In this document: one piece after another, positions 1 to 9,826 of the stretch
How positions within the stretch are numbered: position 1 is the stretch's first letter
Layout of the letters: each line of letters opens with the position of its first letter
DNA from: Chara braunii
Lineage: Eukaryota; Streptophyta; Charophyceae; Charales; Characeae
NCBI GenBank assembly: GCA_003427395.1
Contig: BFEA01000113.1
Coordinates: forward strand, 2,287,767 to 2,313,614
Reading direction: 5' to 3'
Length of the DNA stretch: 25,848 nucleotides
The notes under the pieces: generated by a model
Told to the model about the DNA's origin: nothing
What the model saw: the letters and a program-made list of their open reading frames with translations, nothing else
Databases searched by the model: none
Program-made: the position numbers and the translations under genes

Positions 1-29
1 TATGGGTGCGGCAACTACGGCTCGCTGTG

Positions 30-51
30 TTTTTTTTTTTTTTTTTTTTTT
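30..51. repeat. Poly-T tract, 22 nt
   Basis: This is an uninterrupted run of 22 T near the left edge. It could be the tail of a minus-strand retroposed copy or a simple homopolymer. No flanking target-site duplication is visible because the window starts just upstream. Confidence 0.9.
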
Positions 52-714
52 CTTAGTAACTAGTGAACTGCCATGACCTACAATGCAAGGGGGGTTTAGG
101 GGGAAAGGGGTGTATGGGTGCCGAGGTTTGGGTGAGGAAGGGTTCATTTTTTTATTTTTTCTTTCTGGTGGTGTTGGTTGAACCGCCAAGAGCGGCAATG
201 CGTTGAGGGGTTGGGGGGAAAGGGGTCTTTATGTTTGTTCCTTCTCTTGTTTGTCGTTGTGGTTGTTGTGGAACTTTTGTACCTTGTGGTGACGGTCCAC
301 CTTTTTCAGGTTGATTCATCGGTTATTCATTGCAGTTCTTCGTTGCCGACGCCGGAGTTTGTTTCTGTTTACCCTTAGTTACATTCTCTTCGGGTTGCGC
401 AACATGTTCGAACCACGAGGCAACACCGGGAAGAGCCCCGCGGAGTCCTCCTCGACAACGTGAAAGAGGTTGGACTGTAGTAAAAAATATCACAACACGA
501 AGACCTTGGACTTCCCTTTCAGGGTAGATCCAAAGGCGGATGCGAAACGGGGTGATCCTGTTTGACATTTCATTGCTTGTGGTCGTTATTTAGATGGATC
601 TACTGCGCTCGGGAGGAAGAACGGTCGTCGCTGTATGTGCAGGTTATGAGGGCGTTCTATATGTGGAGGTGCTCGTGATGCAAAGGAACATTTTTTTCCT
701 GGCGAGAGCTACAG
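52..714. other. No recognisable gene
   Basis: Only short overlapping frames on both strands are open here, with biased low-complexity products such as Val/Leu-rich or Arg-rich peptides. I see no domain, no RNA gene and no clear repeat. It is G/T-rich at the left and more mixed toward the right. Confidence 0.5.
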
Positions 715-1584
715 ATGCCCCGTGGCGACTCCGGCGGTGTGGCACGCAATTGGTCAAAGGATATGTCGAAGTGTCCTGCACAATTGACTTCTGTAGTGCA
801 GGCCTTTCAGTCCCTCCCTCCAGGTCATCCCTCTTTTCAATGGTCACCGATTCGTTTTGTCGAGGACGCCGTTCCACTGCTCCCGTCGACCGCCGCCCCC
901 TCGCAGGCGGCACCATCCCCACGTGCTCCGCTCCCCCCTCGTCCGACGGCAGTCTCACCTGCACCGCTTCGTTCGACGATTCCCGCACCCGTTGCTGGCG
1001 CGATTTCCGATGGGTGTATACATGATGCACGTGTCACTCCATCAGCGGCAACGCAGCCTGATGCACAGGGCCCCTTGTAAGTTTTGGGTGTCGGGGGACC
1101 TGTGCTGTTTGACGAGTCAAGGACTCGTGCTTTCATTGAGGGTCGTGGGTGGGGGAAGGATACAAGTACATCAGTCGACCTCGTCGCGTTGTTCACTGAG
1201 AATAGGCACGGGTTTGCAAGAGTTTCACACGCAGCCGCAGGTCCGCCCGTGGCAAGATCACCCGCAACGAGGCATAAATCTGTTGCTTATCTGTGGTTGT
1301 CGCCCCCTCCTTCGCAAACACGAGGACCTACACCTGACTTAACTTCGACACTTGTTGGAGAGGTCGCTACAACGGTCCCTGAGGGGGCGGGCACAGTCCC
1401 GCTCGACGGGCCCGTTCAAGTTTCGGATTCGCCACCCACGCCTGCAACCGTAAACGCCCCGACCTCGCAACACAGTGTTTTTGGGACATTGGATCCTTTA
1501 CAAAAAATTTGTGCAATATTGCAGCTCCAAGTCCAGGTCTTACCGCATCACCTGCGGCCAGCAGCGGGGTGTGGGATTCGTTAG
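715..1584 (+). pseudogene. Pro/Ala/Ser-rich reading frame with one internal stop, possibly the transposon's N-terminal region
   Basis: A single frame is open from 715 to 1584 except for one TAA at 1078-1080. The ATG at 715 begins MPRGDSGGVARNWSK. The product (about 290 codons) is rich in Pro, Ala, Ser and Thr, especially at residues 50-95 and 200-250, which suggests a disordered linker. I recognise no domain and see no BED zinc finger. It ends 45 bases before the hAT DUF659-type frame at 1629 and lies on the same strand, so it may be the decayed 5' part of the same transposon gene. The alternative is a chance frame in GC-rich DNA: several other frames are also open between 594 and 1342, which weakens the coding claim. 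Confidence 0.3.
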
Positions 1585-1628
1585 GTTGCGGCGTCGGTGC
1601 ACGAGTGAGGGGCAATTTTTGGTAGCAT

Positions 1629-2562
1629 GTGGTAACGTCGTATTACAACGACCCACTAGAGCACACATGGCACCTGCAAATCATGCGATTCGTTGTTGAG
1701 AGCGGCATGTCGTTCAACTACGTGAAGCTTGAGAGCTTCAAACGCATGTTGACCGTGATCATCCCGCCTAGGGTTCTCGAAGTGCCCACCCCAAAACTCC
1801 CAACGTATCACATGGTCCGTACCACACTTTTGGATGAGCTTGATGTGCAAGTCCAAAAGTGTGTGAAACATGTCCTCGCTACTTCGGCTACCTACGGTTG
1901 CACGATCATGATAGACGGTTGGACCAACATTCGGGACCAAACGTTGTGCAACTATCTCGTCGGGACTACACGGGGTGCCACATACGACGGGACATATGTT
2001 ATGCGAGGAAAGAAGGATGCTACTACTCTGGCAAGGCTTGGCTGCGAAGGTTGAAGTTCCTTGACATCAAACTCGCAAACATCATCGTTTTCGGCATAGA
2101 CTTAGCCAGTTCGAACGTTTCTGCGATGAAGGTGTTCCAGAAGGATGAGAGTGTGAAACACATCTTCTGGATTCTTTGCATGGCGCACGTTATGGACCTC
2201 ATCCTTGAGGACATCGGCGGCATTGAGTGGGTGACGACTCTCATTGCTCAGGCGCGGGTGGTCACAAAGCTTTTCAAGCGCCATAGTCATGCTCGCNAGG
2301 TTTTGCAAGTTTTCACNACNATGGCACTGTTGTTTCCCNCCGAGACTCGCTTCGGCACGCACGTCNTTATGATGCGGCGACTTCTTCAGCTGCAAGCGCA
2401 TCTTATGCAGGTAGTCATTTATGATCGATGGAAGGACACTGTTTGGTCAACGAAGAAGATTCAAGATGACGCCACGGAGGTCACATCATGTGTCGGTTGT
2501 CCTCAGCGTTGGGAGGATATGAAAGCGGTGTGCAAGTTGTTGGATCCCGTCATGGACATGCT
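1629..2562 (+). pseudogene. hAT-family transposase fragment (DUF659 region), frameshifted and 3'-truncated
   Basis: The first part, read in the frame of 1629-2054, has the region leading into the hAT catalytic domain (FVVESGMSFNYVKLESFKR) and then TIMIDGWTN with the DGW signature at about 1914, followed by the usual NYLVGTTRG stretch. At about 2031-2036 the reading must shift frame, as if one base were lost, into KAWLRRLKFLD. In the second frame come VFGIDLASSN (the usual second-Asp region, about 2093-2113), CMAHVMDLILEDIGG (the HCLDL-like helix), ETRFGTHV (TRF motif) and RWEDMKAVCKLLDPVMDML. Homology stops abruptly at about 2562, where repeat R1 begins. No C-terminal dimerisation region follows. 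Five single Ns (2297-2366) show uncertain base calls. hAT transposases cut and paste DNA in the nucleus; this copy cannot encode one. Family assignment rests on ordered motifs and is solid; the subfamily is unknown. Confidence 0.85.
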
Positions 2563-2962
2563 GTCGAGCGCATCGATCCGGCACCACACAAGGCAGAGCG
2601 GGACCCTCTTGGCCACGTCACGCAGGAGTTGGTCTTATCCTCGTCGCGAATACATATGGAGCTTCCGCAAGCCGCTCCGGTCGGGTGCTCCAACCATACC
2701 TCTCGCGAGCCCCTACGACAGGATAGGGCCTACACGAGGCACGACTTACCTCCACCTTACGGGAGTTGTCACCTCCCCTCGGTGGGCGTATCCTCGTCGA
2801 GCTACCAGTCCACAATACGAAAACTGATTAGTTGCAATCGCAGAGGTGGACCAGCCGATGGCGTTTCTCGTTCGTTGTAGCATAGGGGGTACGCACCGTT
2901 TTACGCCTCTATCGGACCCGCACACGAACCGACATCTTAGGGGGCTGACGTCCTAAGCGCGA
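2562..2962 (-). repeat. Dispersed repeat R1, copy A, inserted in the hAT gene
   Basis: This 400-bp stretch matches 11083-11483 in the same orientation, and 19205-19565 and 18785-19115 in the opposite orientation. Shared blocks include TGTCGAGCGCATCGATCC at the left edge, ATATGGAGCTTCC, CTCGCGAGCCCCTACG, GGATAGGGCCTAC and GGGCGTATCC. Its left edge falls exactly where transposase homology ends. Long frames across it are open in this copy and in copy B, but their products resemble no protein I know. I assign the minus strand because copies C and D then read plus; the real polarity is unknown. Confidence 0.85.
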
Positions 2963-4880
2963 TCAGATAGGCGACGTTGTCGTACCAAATACCCTTGTAT
3001 TTGGCGTGTCTTCTGCAAGTCACGCAAGTGCGGCCTCGCCCGTCCGACGGTGTACGCGCGAGAGAAAGCTTAGGTCCTCGCAAGAGTGAGTGGCGCTCGC
3101 AGGGTATTAATGGCAAGGTGCAACCATGCGCAGCTTAGCTGTGCTCTGCGTCGCGGGCAAGCGGGACGCGCGGCGTTCATTCTTAGTTTTATTATTTATT
3201 TATTTATTCATTTTGTTTACTTTTATTGTTTTTACCTCGGTAATCGGTTCCGAGGTCGACGCCAGACACGGGTGGTCGTTGCGGCAGTCGAGGACCTTGA
3301 GTACGCGCCTCTTTTTGGCGGGCCCGTTCGAACTTCCTGTGTGTTCGGGATGATGGACGAGGTTCCACTATCCCGCCCGTCTTGAAACACGGACCGAGGA
3401 GATCAATGCGCATGAAGCCCAGCGGGTGCTTGGTCCACAGCGTGGGGAGGAAGCCGTAGTGGCGGGGTCCGGGGTCCGGGGTCGTGGTTTCCCTCGCTTC
3501 CTACTTCGAGAGAGTCGATGGTCTAAAAAGGAAGGAATTAGAGGACATCCGGCTAGGCATGCGGAGCTGCAACCAGAGGATGGTGGGGGTTTCGTATGGG
3601 GTGCACCATACGCCAATCACGATCTATTGTGAGAAGCTTGAACGTGAGCATGCCCGTTGGACCTGAACAAAAGGAACTGAGCGGTGGGCACAGAGGGTAG
3701 CACTGTGACCCTGTTCACAAGTGGGGACATTTGGTACTGCCACCAAGGTCCGAATCGGGACACGCCTCTCTCAGGCCTACGCAGTTGACTCGGCAGCGGG
3801 CCTGAACCCTTCTGTTCGCTGCAGTATCAGAGTGGCCCCAATGGTTGAGCATAGGTTTTTGACCCCAGCAGTCGAGCATCGGGTTCCTGCGCCATCCATT
3901 TCGGGGCTAAGTGATTCGGCAGTTGAGTTGCAATACACTCCTTAGCGGGTTTTGACTTGGATTACCGTTGTCGGCTGGCTGTGTCAATCGCAGCGTTGCA
4001 GTGACTGGATTAGCGCACCATTTGAGACCGGCCGCGACTGAAGGCATCAGGAGGGAGTCTGCAGCCACACCGGTTGCGGGCGGCTCGTCGAAGTTGCACA
4101 TGATGGAGAAGCAAGTCGGGCGGAGAGGCAATGGGGTGGGGCAGTGTAGGCAGGCAAGAAAAAGAAAGAAAGAATTTAGGCGCGAAGTGGAGCCAGGTGC
4201 ATACGGGGTAGGAAGAAGGGCAGCGACAGAGAGGGCGGAGCTATGGCGGGAAGGGAAATATTGAGGCAAGAGGATCGAGATTTCATTCGATCCATGATAG
4301 AATCAAGTGAAAGAAGGTAGTAGGTTGGAGTTTTCACCCCGGGATGGCATCAGTTTTAGTAATAGGTTAGCGGGTTAGGAGAAAGTTGAGAAAAGCATTA
4401 CGCGGAGATGATGAGCCGATGGCTATCGAAGGGTAGGAAATGAGTAGTTCGCCGATTCTGAATGAAAACGGGCGAGCCAAGACTCGATTCTGGGGTTCTT
4501 GAACCCTACGAACCGATCTATGGAGTCAAAATTGAGGCTAGGTGCCTAGTTTAGACGGAATGATGGAACGAGGCTGCGCCCAAGAGTAATGCCTACGGGC
4601 ATGATCGGGAGAGGGACAACGTATGAACAGTGCAGGCGCCTGCGCATGGATGAAGGTGGTAGGATGAATCAATGGCCAACACAAATTTCAAGCTTAGTGG
4701 ATGGGTTTTGCGCGACAGACAATAGGGGTTGCACCTGGAGCAGAAGTCATTAAAGTACTGATGAATCTAGTCGTCTTCCAGCGGGTGGTTCATTTGAGAT
4801 TTTGCCCATCAAACCGATTGAAGTAAGCGTACCGTCAGCCGCGCGGTTGGTGACTTACCTATGAGCCGATGCGTTACCCA
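2963..4880. other. Gene-poor region, no recognised function
   Basis: An AT-rich low-complexity stretch (3186-3235) is followed by GC-rich sequence with several short frames. The frames at 3484-3666 (ending CEKLEREHARWT), 3721-3945 and 3968-4264 (basic, Lys/Arg-rich) have no domain I recognise. A 9-bp GGGGTCCGG-type duplication lies near 3468-3485. Beyond 4265 all frames are closed at short intervals and I see no RNA gene. Confidence 0.5.
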
Positions 4881-6404
4881 ACCTATCGATGGAAGTAGCG
4901 CCGCTCCATCTTTTTGTTTGCACGGCAGGCCGCAATGTATATTTTCATTTCCCGCAGAAGACTCTTTTCGGTTCCCCCCATCCCATCAAAGAGAGTAGTA
5001 GAAGTCCCACCTCAAGGTTGCGATCTCCGTTTAGCTCATCGACTTCATCTCCTCGATCGTTGTTGTGGCTTCCTCCCCGTGTAGGATTGATGTGCTCATA
5101 ACCTCCCCGATTCAGCATGGATCTGGCCCACGTGTACCTGGCTGTGCAAGCTGCAGAGTACATTCGAATGTTATGAGTTACTACAATACAAGAGAAGGAA
5201 GAGGGCGAATACATACCTTTGGGGAGGGGGCGAGCAAGGTAGATGAGACTGAAAGTCAAGCCAGAGTATTGGAGACAACGTAATTTTCATACGATTTTTG
5301 CAGGAGGCTACTGTAAGAAGTTGCATGATCACTCTGATATGCCTTGCTACCATGAGAAGCGGGTGCAAGCTACTGCGTTTGTCTGCCATTTCTGCAGATA
5401 GATAGTCTCGTTGTATAGATTGTATGGATCACTTATTTGACTACATCTGGTTAAGCTGCTATTGTCTCAGTCCGTAAACCTGTTGTCTTGGCCTATGTGG
5501 CGGGTGCTGCGACTAGTATGTCAGTGTTAATAAGTGCAAATGGACTGCAGTGCTTATTATACGTTGCAGCTACGAACGTGTGGTTGTTACTACGCGTATG
5601 CTGCCTACGGTCGTTGTGTTTGCGGTTAGTTCTACATCGCTGGCCTGCAGCTGCTAGCGCCATGTTGTGCGATGAGCACAATAACCGCTAAGTTTTTTCT
5701 TACATATGGATGATACACGCGGTAATGGAGTAGGCAACCTCAGTTGAAGCTGCCGTTTTTTTCCATTAGCATCTCGGATAGAGCACACAGGTTGTGCACT
5801 GCAATAGCGGTTTGGTCAAGGGTTTTATGGTTGTGATATGAAAGAACGTCAGGGATTCAACGATCGGGGGTTGACGATGAGTTTACCAACTGCTGTGATT
5901 ATTGGCCATCATTGCGGAGCCCTCAGGCGCTGGAAGATAACAAGGTCCTCTCCTGGGAATTGAGTCAGTCCCTCTCCTGTATCTCGAGAGTCTGAAACCC
6001 CGCTTTCTATCCTTCTTACTCTCAGTCTAATCCTGTTAAGAGAGAAAGGCGGTAGGCGGGATTGCAACCCGTAGGATCGCAGCAAGACCCTGTGGGGAGT
6101 CAGCCCACCGATTGCGGGAGCTTTCCTGGAACTCAGGAGGAGTTCTGGAGGCAGGGAATTGAAAGGTAACTTTCCTTCTATGAACCAGTATAACCCCTAC
6201 TTGTATTCATTGCTATGTTTGACTGAGTATGTTCCATGTATCCCTACTTTGACTTTCAGTTTGACTTCATGACATAAACCAGACTTAATAAAGAAATGAT
6301 TGTGCAATTTCAGTTTCAGTTTTTGTTGTTTGACTGAAAGCAGACTATGGGATTGAATCTGGGGAAAGGTGTGAGGAAGGCAGTATTGAAAGTTTGATTG
6401 GGTC
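4881..6404. other. No supportable gene
   Basis: Short frames occur at 4889-5283 and 5488-5691, none with a recognisable product. Some splice-like sites exist, for example a minus-strand donor AAAG|GTATGT at 5211-5220 with an acceptor CTCTGCAG ending at 5151, but there is no coding support around them. The rest is unstructured, becoming rich in TTTGACT-like words toward 6190-6404. Confidence 0.45.
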
Positions 6405-6410
6405 AACCAA

Positions 6411-7082
6411 AGGCTGAGAGAGTCTCCATAAGATTGGAGGGTCCAGTGCTATGTTTACTTTTGATTGCCTGAAGGACCAGACAAGTTCCCATAAGTTTGG
6501 GTGGTCTAGTTGCTTTGACTTGCGATGGCTGACTGTGATTGATTTTTCAGGGACGAAGCATGTTCCATAAGTTTAGGTGTCTTGGTCGCCTTGTTTACTT
6601 TGGGTTTCTTTCAGTTTCTTTCTGCTTTGACTTTAAGAGAATGAACCAGGCTGAGGACCAGACATGTTTCATAAGTTTGGGTGGTCGTGGTCCAACGCCA
6701 CGCACATGATGAAACCAGAAGGCTATAACTTGACTATACTTTACTACTATTCTATCTATGAACAGGCTAGTCAGACGGGGTTCTATAAGTGAAGGTGGTC
6801 TGACTATGGCTTATCACCAACTGAAGAGAGTACTAATTAAGAGTAAATTTGTGGTACGAAGGGGCAAACTGAATCTTGAGCTAAAGATGATTGGTTCATT
6901 TATATGTCACCTCAAAAGATTAAGTGCAGATAATTATATAAAGTTGGGATACTTAAACAGTTCAGGATGACAAGGGTGGCCTAGTCATACGCCCAAAGAA
7001 GAGAAAAGTTATTGTGCCATGTGTTTGTGTATATTCTATGGTTGAGCTAGGCAAGTTCCCATAAGTTTTGGTGGTCTAGCTT
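6411..7082. repeat. Six spaced copies of a hairpin motif with core CCATAAGTTTGGGTGG
   Basis: Copies lie at about 6411-6446, 6474-6511, 6551-6590, 6653-6694, 6768-6806 and 7044-7082, unevenly spaced. All share a core close to GTTCCATAAGTTTGGGTGG. The core is bracketed by short inverted arms that differ between copies yet stay complementary: AGTCAGAC/GTCTGACT (copy 5), AGCTAG/CTAGCT (copy 6), GGACCA/TGGTCC (copy 4), GACCA/TGGTC (copy 2), and GACGAAG/CTTGGTC with one mismatch (copy 3). Copy 1 has only weak arms. The intervening DNA is not obviously repeated. This could be a structured RNA or DNA element or an old degenerate repeat; the function is unknown. Confidence 0.7.
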
Positions 7083-7373
7083 TATGCCTTATGTAAGTTG
7101 GGTATAAAGGAATAAATCATTGAAAGATTACGAACTATTGTTTGTCCAGGTTGATTTTGGGCTGGTGAGAGTACTTACCTTTGTGGTTTGGCCTGCATGT
7201 GGCTTAGTGAGATTACTATTTAGTCCGAGTTTCAGTTGATAGGTAGTTGCTTTAGTTGTTCGCCACGTGCTAGAGTCATAAGCAGTTAGTTTCAATTCCT
7301 GCATTTTCTGAGCTAAGTTTATTGTACTTAGGTCAATTCCTGCATTTTTTGGGATTTTTTATTGTACTTGGTC

Positions 7374-7653
7374 TTGTATAAATCTTGGTAAGCCGGTTTC
7401 TCTACGGGAAGCACTGCCGAAATTTCTACAAAACCAAGGAGTTACTCAGATTTTGTATTTTCAAATTTTAGTTTGTCTAGCTTTTATATATGACTTAGTA
7501 AAAATTTGGAGACTCTCCTTTTATAAAGGGAGTCCTGCCCAAATTTTTACTAATTCAACGAGTTAGATAAAATTGGACTTTGAGAAGTCAAAGTCATTTT
7601 AAATTTTGAACTTGGGTTTGTATAAATCTTGGTAAGCTACTTTCTCTACGATC
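7374..7653. repeat. Hairpin repeat family H: copies H1, H2 and partial H3
   Basis: H2 is a near-ideal hairpin. Outer arms TTAGTAAAAATTTGG (7495-7509) and CCAAATTTTTACTAA (7539-7553) pair 15 of 15, and inner arms GACTC (7511-7515) and GAGTC (7530-7534) also pair. H1 has arms at 7374-7388 and 7417-7431 with three mismatches in 15, enclosing CTACGGGAAGCACTG. H3 (7617-7653) repeats the left half of H1 (TATAAATCTTGGTAAGC and TTTCTCTACG) but lacks the right arm. The same family appears inverted at 12822-13003. It resembles a palindromic MITE or a structural segment of a larger element. Confidence 0.8.
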
Positions 7654-7706
7654 AGATGGACAAAATAAAATAATTCTGAATTGCCAGGAGCGGGTCTGTT
7701 CCTCGG

Positions 7707-7734
7707 TGATATCTCCGGGTCGCTCCGTTGTCTC
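7707..7734 (+). promoter_or_regulatory. Possible TATA-position element of the U6-like gene
   Basis: GATATCT begins 27 bases before the inferred U6 start in this copy and 30 bases before it in the second copy. Plant U6 genes carry a TATA box at about this distance for RNA polymerase III. The sequence is not a good TATA box, and I do not find the plant upstream element (RTCCCACATCG) further out. Conservation between the two copies may simply reflect their duplication. Confidence 0.25.
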
Positions 7735-7845
7735 GTCCTTCGGAACATCCGTTAAAATTCGAACAATACAAAGAAGTTTAGCATGACGCTTGCGCAAAGA
7801 TGACCCGCATAAATTGAGGGCAGATTTTGCTTTCCGTTTTTTTTT
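7735..7845 (+). ncRNA. U6: U6 spliceosomal snRNA-like sequence, divergent or pseudogene
   Basis: The sequence follows U6 from its 5' stem-loop onward: GTCCTTCGGAACATCC, then TTAAAATT, AATACAAAGAAG, TTTAGCATG, TTGCGCAAAGATGAC and CGCATAAATTGAG, ending in a run of nine T that suits Pol III termination. Against the plant consensus as I remember it, I count about 11 substitutions in the 68 bases after the 5' stem-loop. The AGC triad and the GCGC loop of the internal stem-loop are kept. The ACAGAGA box, which pairs with the 5' splice site, reads ACAAAGA. In the internal stem CCU/AGG has become CUU/AAG, which still pairs. U6 is the catalytic snRNA of the spliceosome in the nucleus. The ACAGAGA change and the 5' deletions suggest a pseudogene, though a divergent expressed variant is possible. 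Confidence 0.75.
7837..7845 (+). terminator. T9 tract, likely Pol III terminator of the U6-like copy
   Basis: Nine consecutive T follow the U6-like 3' end. RNA polymerase III stops at runs of four or more T. The second copy has a T5 run in a similar place (near 10639), followed by similar flanking sequence. Confidence 0.5.
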
Positions 7846-7960
7846 ATTCGACCGGTCAGAGTGTAGTGGGACTTCATAGTATGTCCCAGGCTACTACTAC
7901 GAGGTGAATGCGCTGACGATAACACACGAAGAAGAAAGACTCGAAGTTGATGAAGTGGAA

Positions 7961-8687
7961 GTTGGGGAAGGAGATCAACGAGATTGATGAGGGAGAAAAT
8001 GCAGCAGCAATAGAGAGTGAGAGAGAAAGGTCGGAAAGACAACAGGAGAGAGTGCGGGCATAGTAGTCGCGCTTTTGGCGGAATATCTTTACCCAAGGGC
8101 ACACATCTTGTGGCGCTCATTGTCATAGCGTACTTCGTTGCTCACGGTGTTATTCGTCCACTGTGGTTGTCATCTTTGTGACGTAGTTTTTTTTTTTTTT
8201 TTCCTTTCTCCTCTTCAATTTCGATTGAACCTGACCGTACGGACGACCAGGAACATTTCAAGTGACTAAGGGTTGCATGGTATGTAAGTAGGAACGAGCG
8301 GAAAGATGGGGTAGGAGAAAAGGAAGTGACGAGGAAAGCAACGAGAGGAGAACGGGGGTTGAAGAGAGGGAGAAAGTGGTTAGGAAACAGGAACAACGGA
8401 AGGGAGAGCGAGCATGTAGAGAGGAAAGGAGAGAAGTGCCTACCTAACATGCATCCACCCGTGTCCTAGCAGAAGTTCCCTTCTCACTTTGCATGGGCGC
8501 AACGGACGCTACAACGAGGTAGGTGCGCGCACCCGAGTTAGAGAGAGGGATAAAAAGTAAAGAAAAGTGAGCACTTACCTCTATGTTTGCAATGCGGGGC
8601 GAAATGCAAGGTCGAGCTGCGGTGCCATACTGCTCGTAAACATGGGCAGAAGACCATGGGGATGCATCTTCCCATCTTTTAGCGGGA
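7961..8687. other. Purine-rich, no recognised gene
   Basis: The plus strand is rich in GA, GAA and GGAGA words, so the minus-strand frames give Ser/Leu/Phe-rich peptides typical of polypyrimidine DNA. A run of 16 T lies at 8187-8202. A good minus-strand splice donor (AGAGGTAAGTGC) sits at about 8571, but no exon can be supported. Confidence 0.45.
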
Positions 8688-9017
8688 GATTCATTCTCAT
8701 TTTGCACCTTTTTTTTTTTTTTTTTTGGGTCTTCAGTGCTGCAGCTACGATTGTTCTTTTTGTTTTTTTAGTCGGGATCTCCATAATGGACACTTTGCTT
8801 AACCGTGATGGTGCTGGTGTACCTTTCCATGTACTAATGGAGGATTCATTCTCATTTTGCACCTTTTTTTTTTTTTTTTTTGGGTCTTCAGTGCTGCAGC
8901 TACGATTGTTCTTTTTGTTTTTTTAGTCGGGATCTCCATAATGGACACTTTGCTTAACCGTGATGGTGCTGGTGTACCTTTCCATGTACTAATGGAGGAT
9001 TCATTCTCATTTTGCAC
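8688..9017. repeat. 155-bp exact tandem duplication plus a 20-bp third start
   Basis: Units run 8688-8842 and 8843-8997. By eye they are identical, including an 18-nt T run of equal length in each (8709-8726, 8864-8881). A third unit begins at 8998 (GATTCATTCTCATTTTGCAC) and diverges at 9018. Frames through it are open by chance in both directions; 155 is not a multiple of three, so a protein repeat is unlikely. The duplication must be recent or kept uniform by gene conversion, or it is an assembly artefact. Confidence 0.9.
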
Positions 9018-9826
9018 AATGGCGAAGTGATGTTCATCGTCTTGACTACTGAGACCAAGGAGTTGCTCATGATCCTGACCGTGCTTTTCGTGGTGAGCAC
9101 TCAACTGATCGTCGCCAGAGTCACTGTGCTCATCTTTTTTGACATCCTAGTCGTTGTCAGAACCCGACTCCTCGTCTCGACCATGAAGGCCTAGATCATC
9201 ACGGTCGTGTTTATCACAAAGGCCACGGTGTAGTCAGCGGTCGTCCTCGTGGTCCAGTCCTCGCCTTCATCTTGAGCACAACAGTCGTGTTATGTCATGT
9301 TCGTGGTCTTTGTTCCCCGTGGTTCTTCGGTACAGAGGTCGCCATTGGCTTGATTACTCCATTGTAATCACCGTGCTGCTTGTCGTGTTTTGTTCCATCA
9401 GCCATCATAACCCTCGTCCTCGTGATTACCTGCAGAGCATCAAGGGATTGTGCAAATTGAATTTGACCACTTAGGTACGCTTAGGAGGGGAGAGGGAAAA
9501 AAAAAAAGAGGGAGATACGCACCTGTTTAGTGATGGTTGTGTAAGCGTTGTCGTTTTGTACTTTACTCTTTAGCTGTAAGTGACCCGAGATGCTTGTTGC
9601 ATCTGTAGATTAACATAGGGGCATGGAAGTAAGTTGGGCGCGGAGCGTCATAATAGCGAAACAACGTTATCTTCTTTATTGCTGGTAGCGAGGATATTTA
9701 CGTCTTTCGAAGTTCATGATATTGCTCTTATTCGACTCGTATCTCATTGCTGGTTTCTGCTTGGTACACGACTATCTGGTTACAATGAGGTGGTGTATTA
9801 TGGTTTGTTGTTTGACTGGGACTATT
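9018..9826. other. No recognisable gene
   Basis: This stretch has many TCGT/GTGGT-type words between 9040 and 9420, an A-rich tract at 9498-9509, and short frames only (9012-9194, 9292-9474, 9634-9879) with hydrophobic, chance-like products. No RNA gene or clear repeat is visible. Confidence 0.45.

Larger units (their letters stand above)
7672..7960 (+). repeat. U6-bearing duplicated segment, copy 1
   Basis: Similarity to 10452-10720 covers about 63 bases upstream of the U6-like sequence (AATTCTGAATTGCC against AATTATGAATTAGC, and a shared GTGATATCTC), the U6 5' half itself, and patches downstream (TTATTCGACCGGTCAGA against TTTAATCGGCCTGTTAGA; AACACACGAAGAAGAAAGAC against AACAAACACGAAGAAAAAGG). 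Because the flanks are shared on both sides, a DNA-level duplication fits better than two independent retroposition events. The outer limits are approximate. Confidence 0.65.

Noticed and set aside
2562-2880. Protein-coding meaning of the open frames in R1 copies A and B
   Set aside because: Two registers stay open in parallel, copies C and D are not open in the same way, and no domain is seen.
4945-5283. Possible minus-strand spliced gene with a 66-bp intron (donor 5211-5216, acceptor at 5151-5152)
   Set aside because: The splice-like words are good, but the flanking frames show no domain, and an overlapping plus frame is equally open.
8567-9104. Frames on both strands through the 155-bp duplication
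   Set aside because: The unit length is not a multiple of three and the products are Lys- or Phe-rich from the T18 runs; no recognisable protein.
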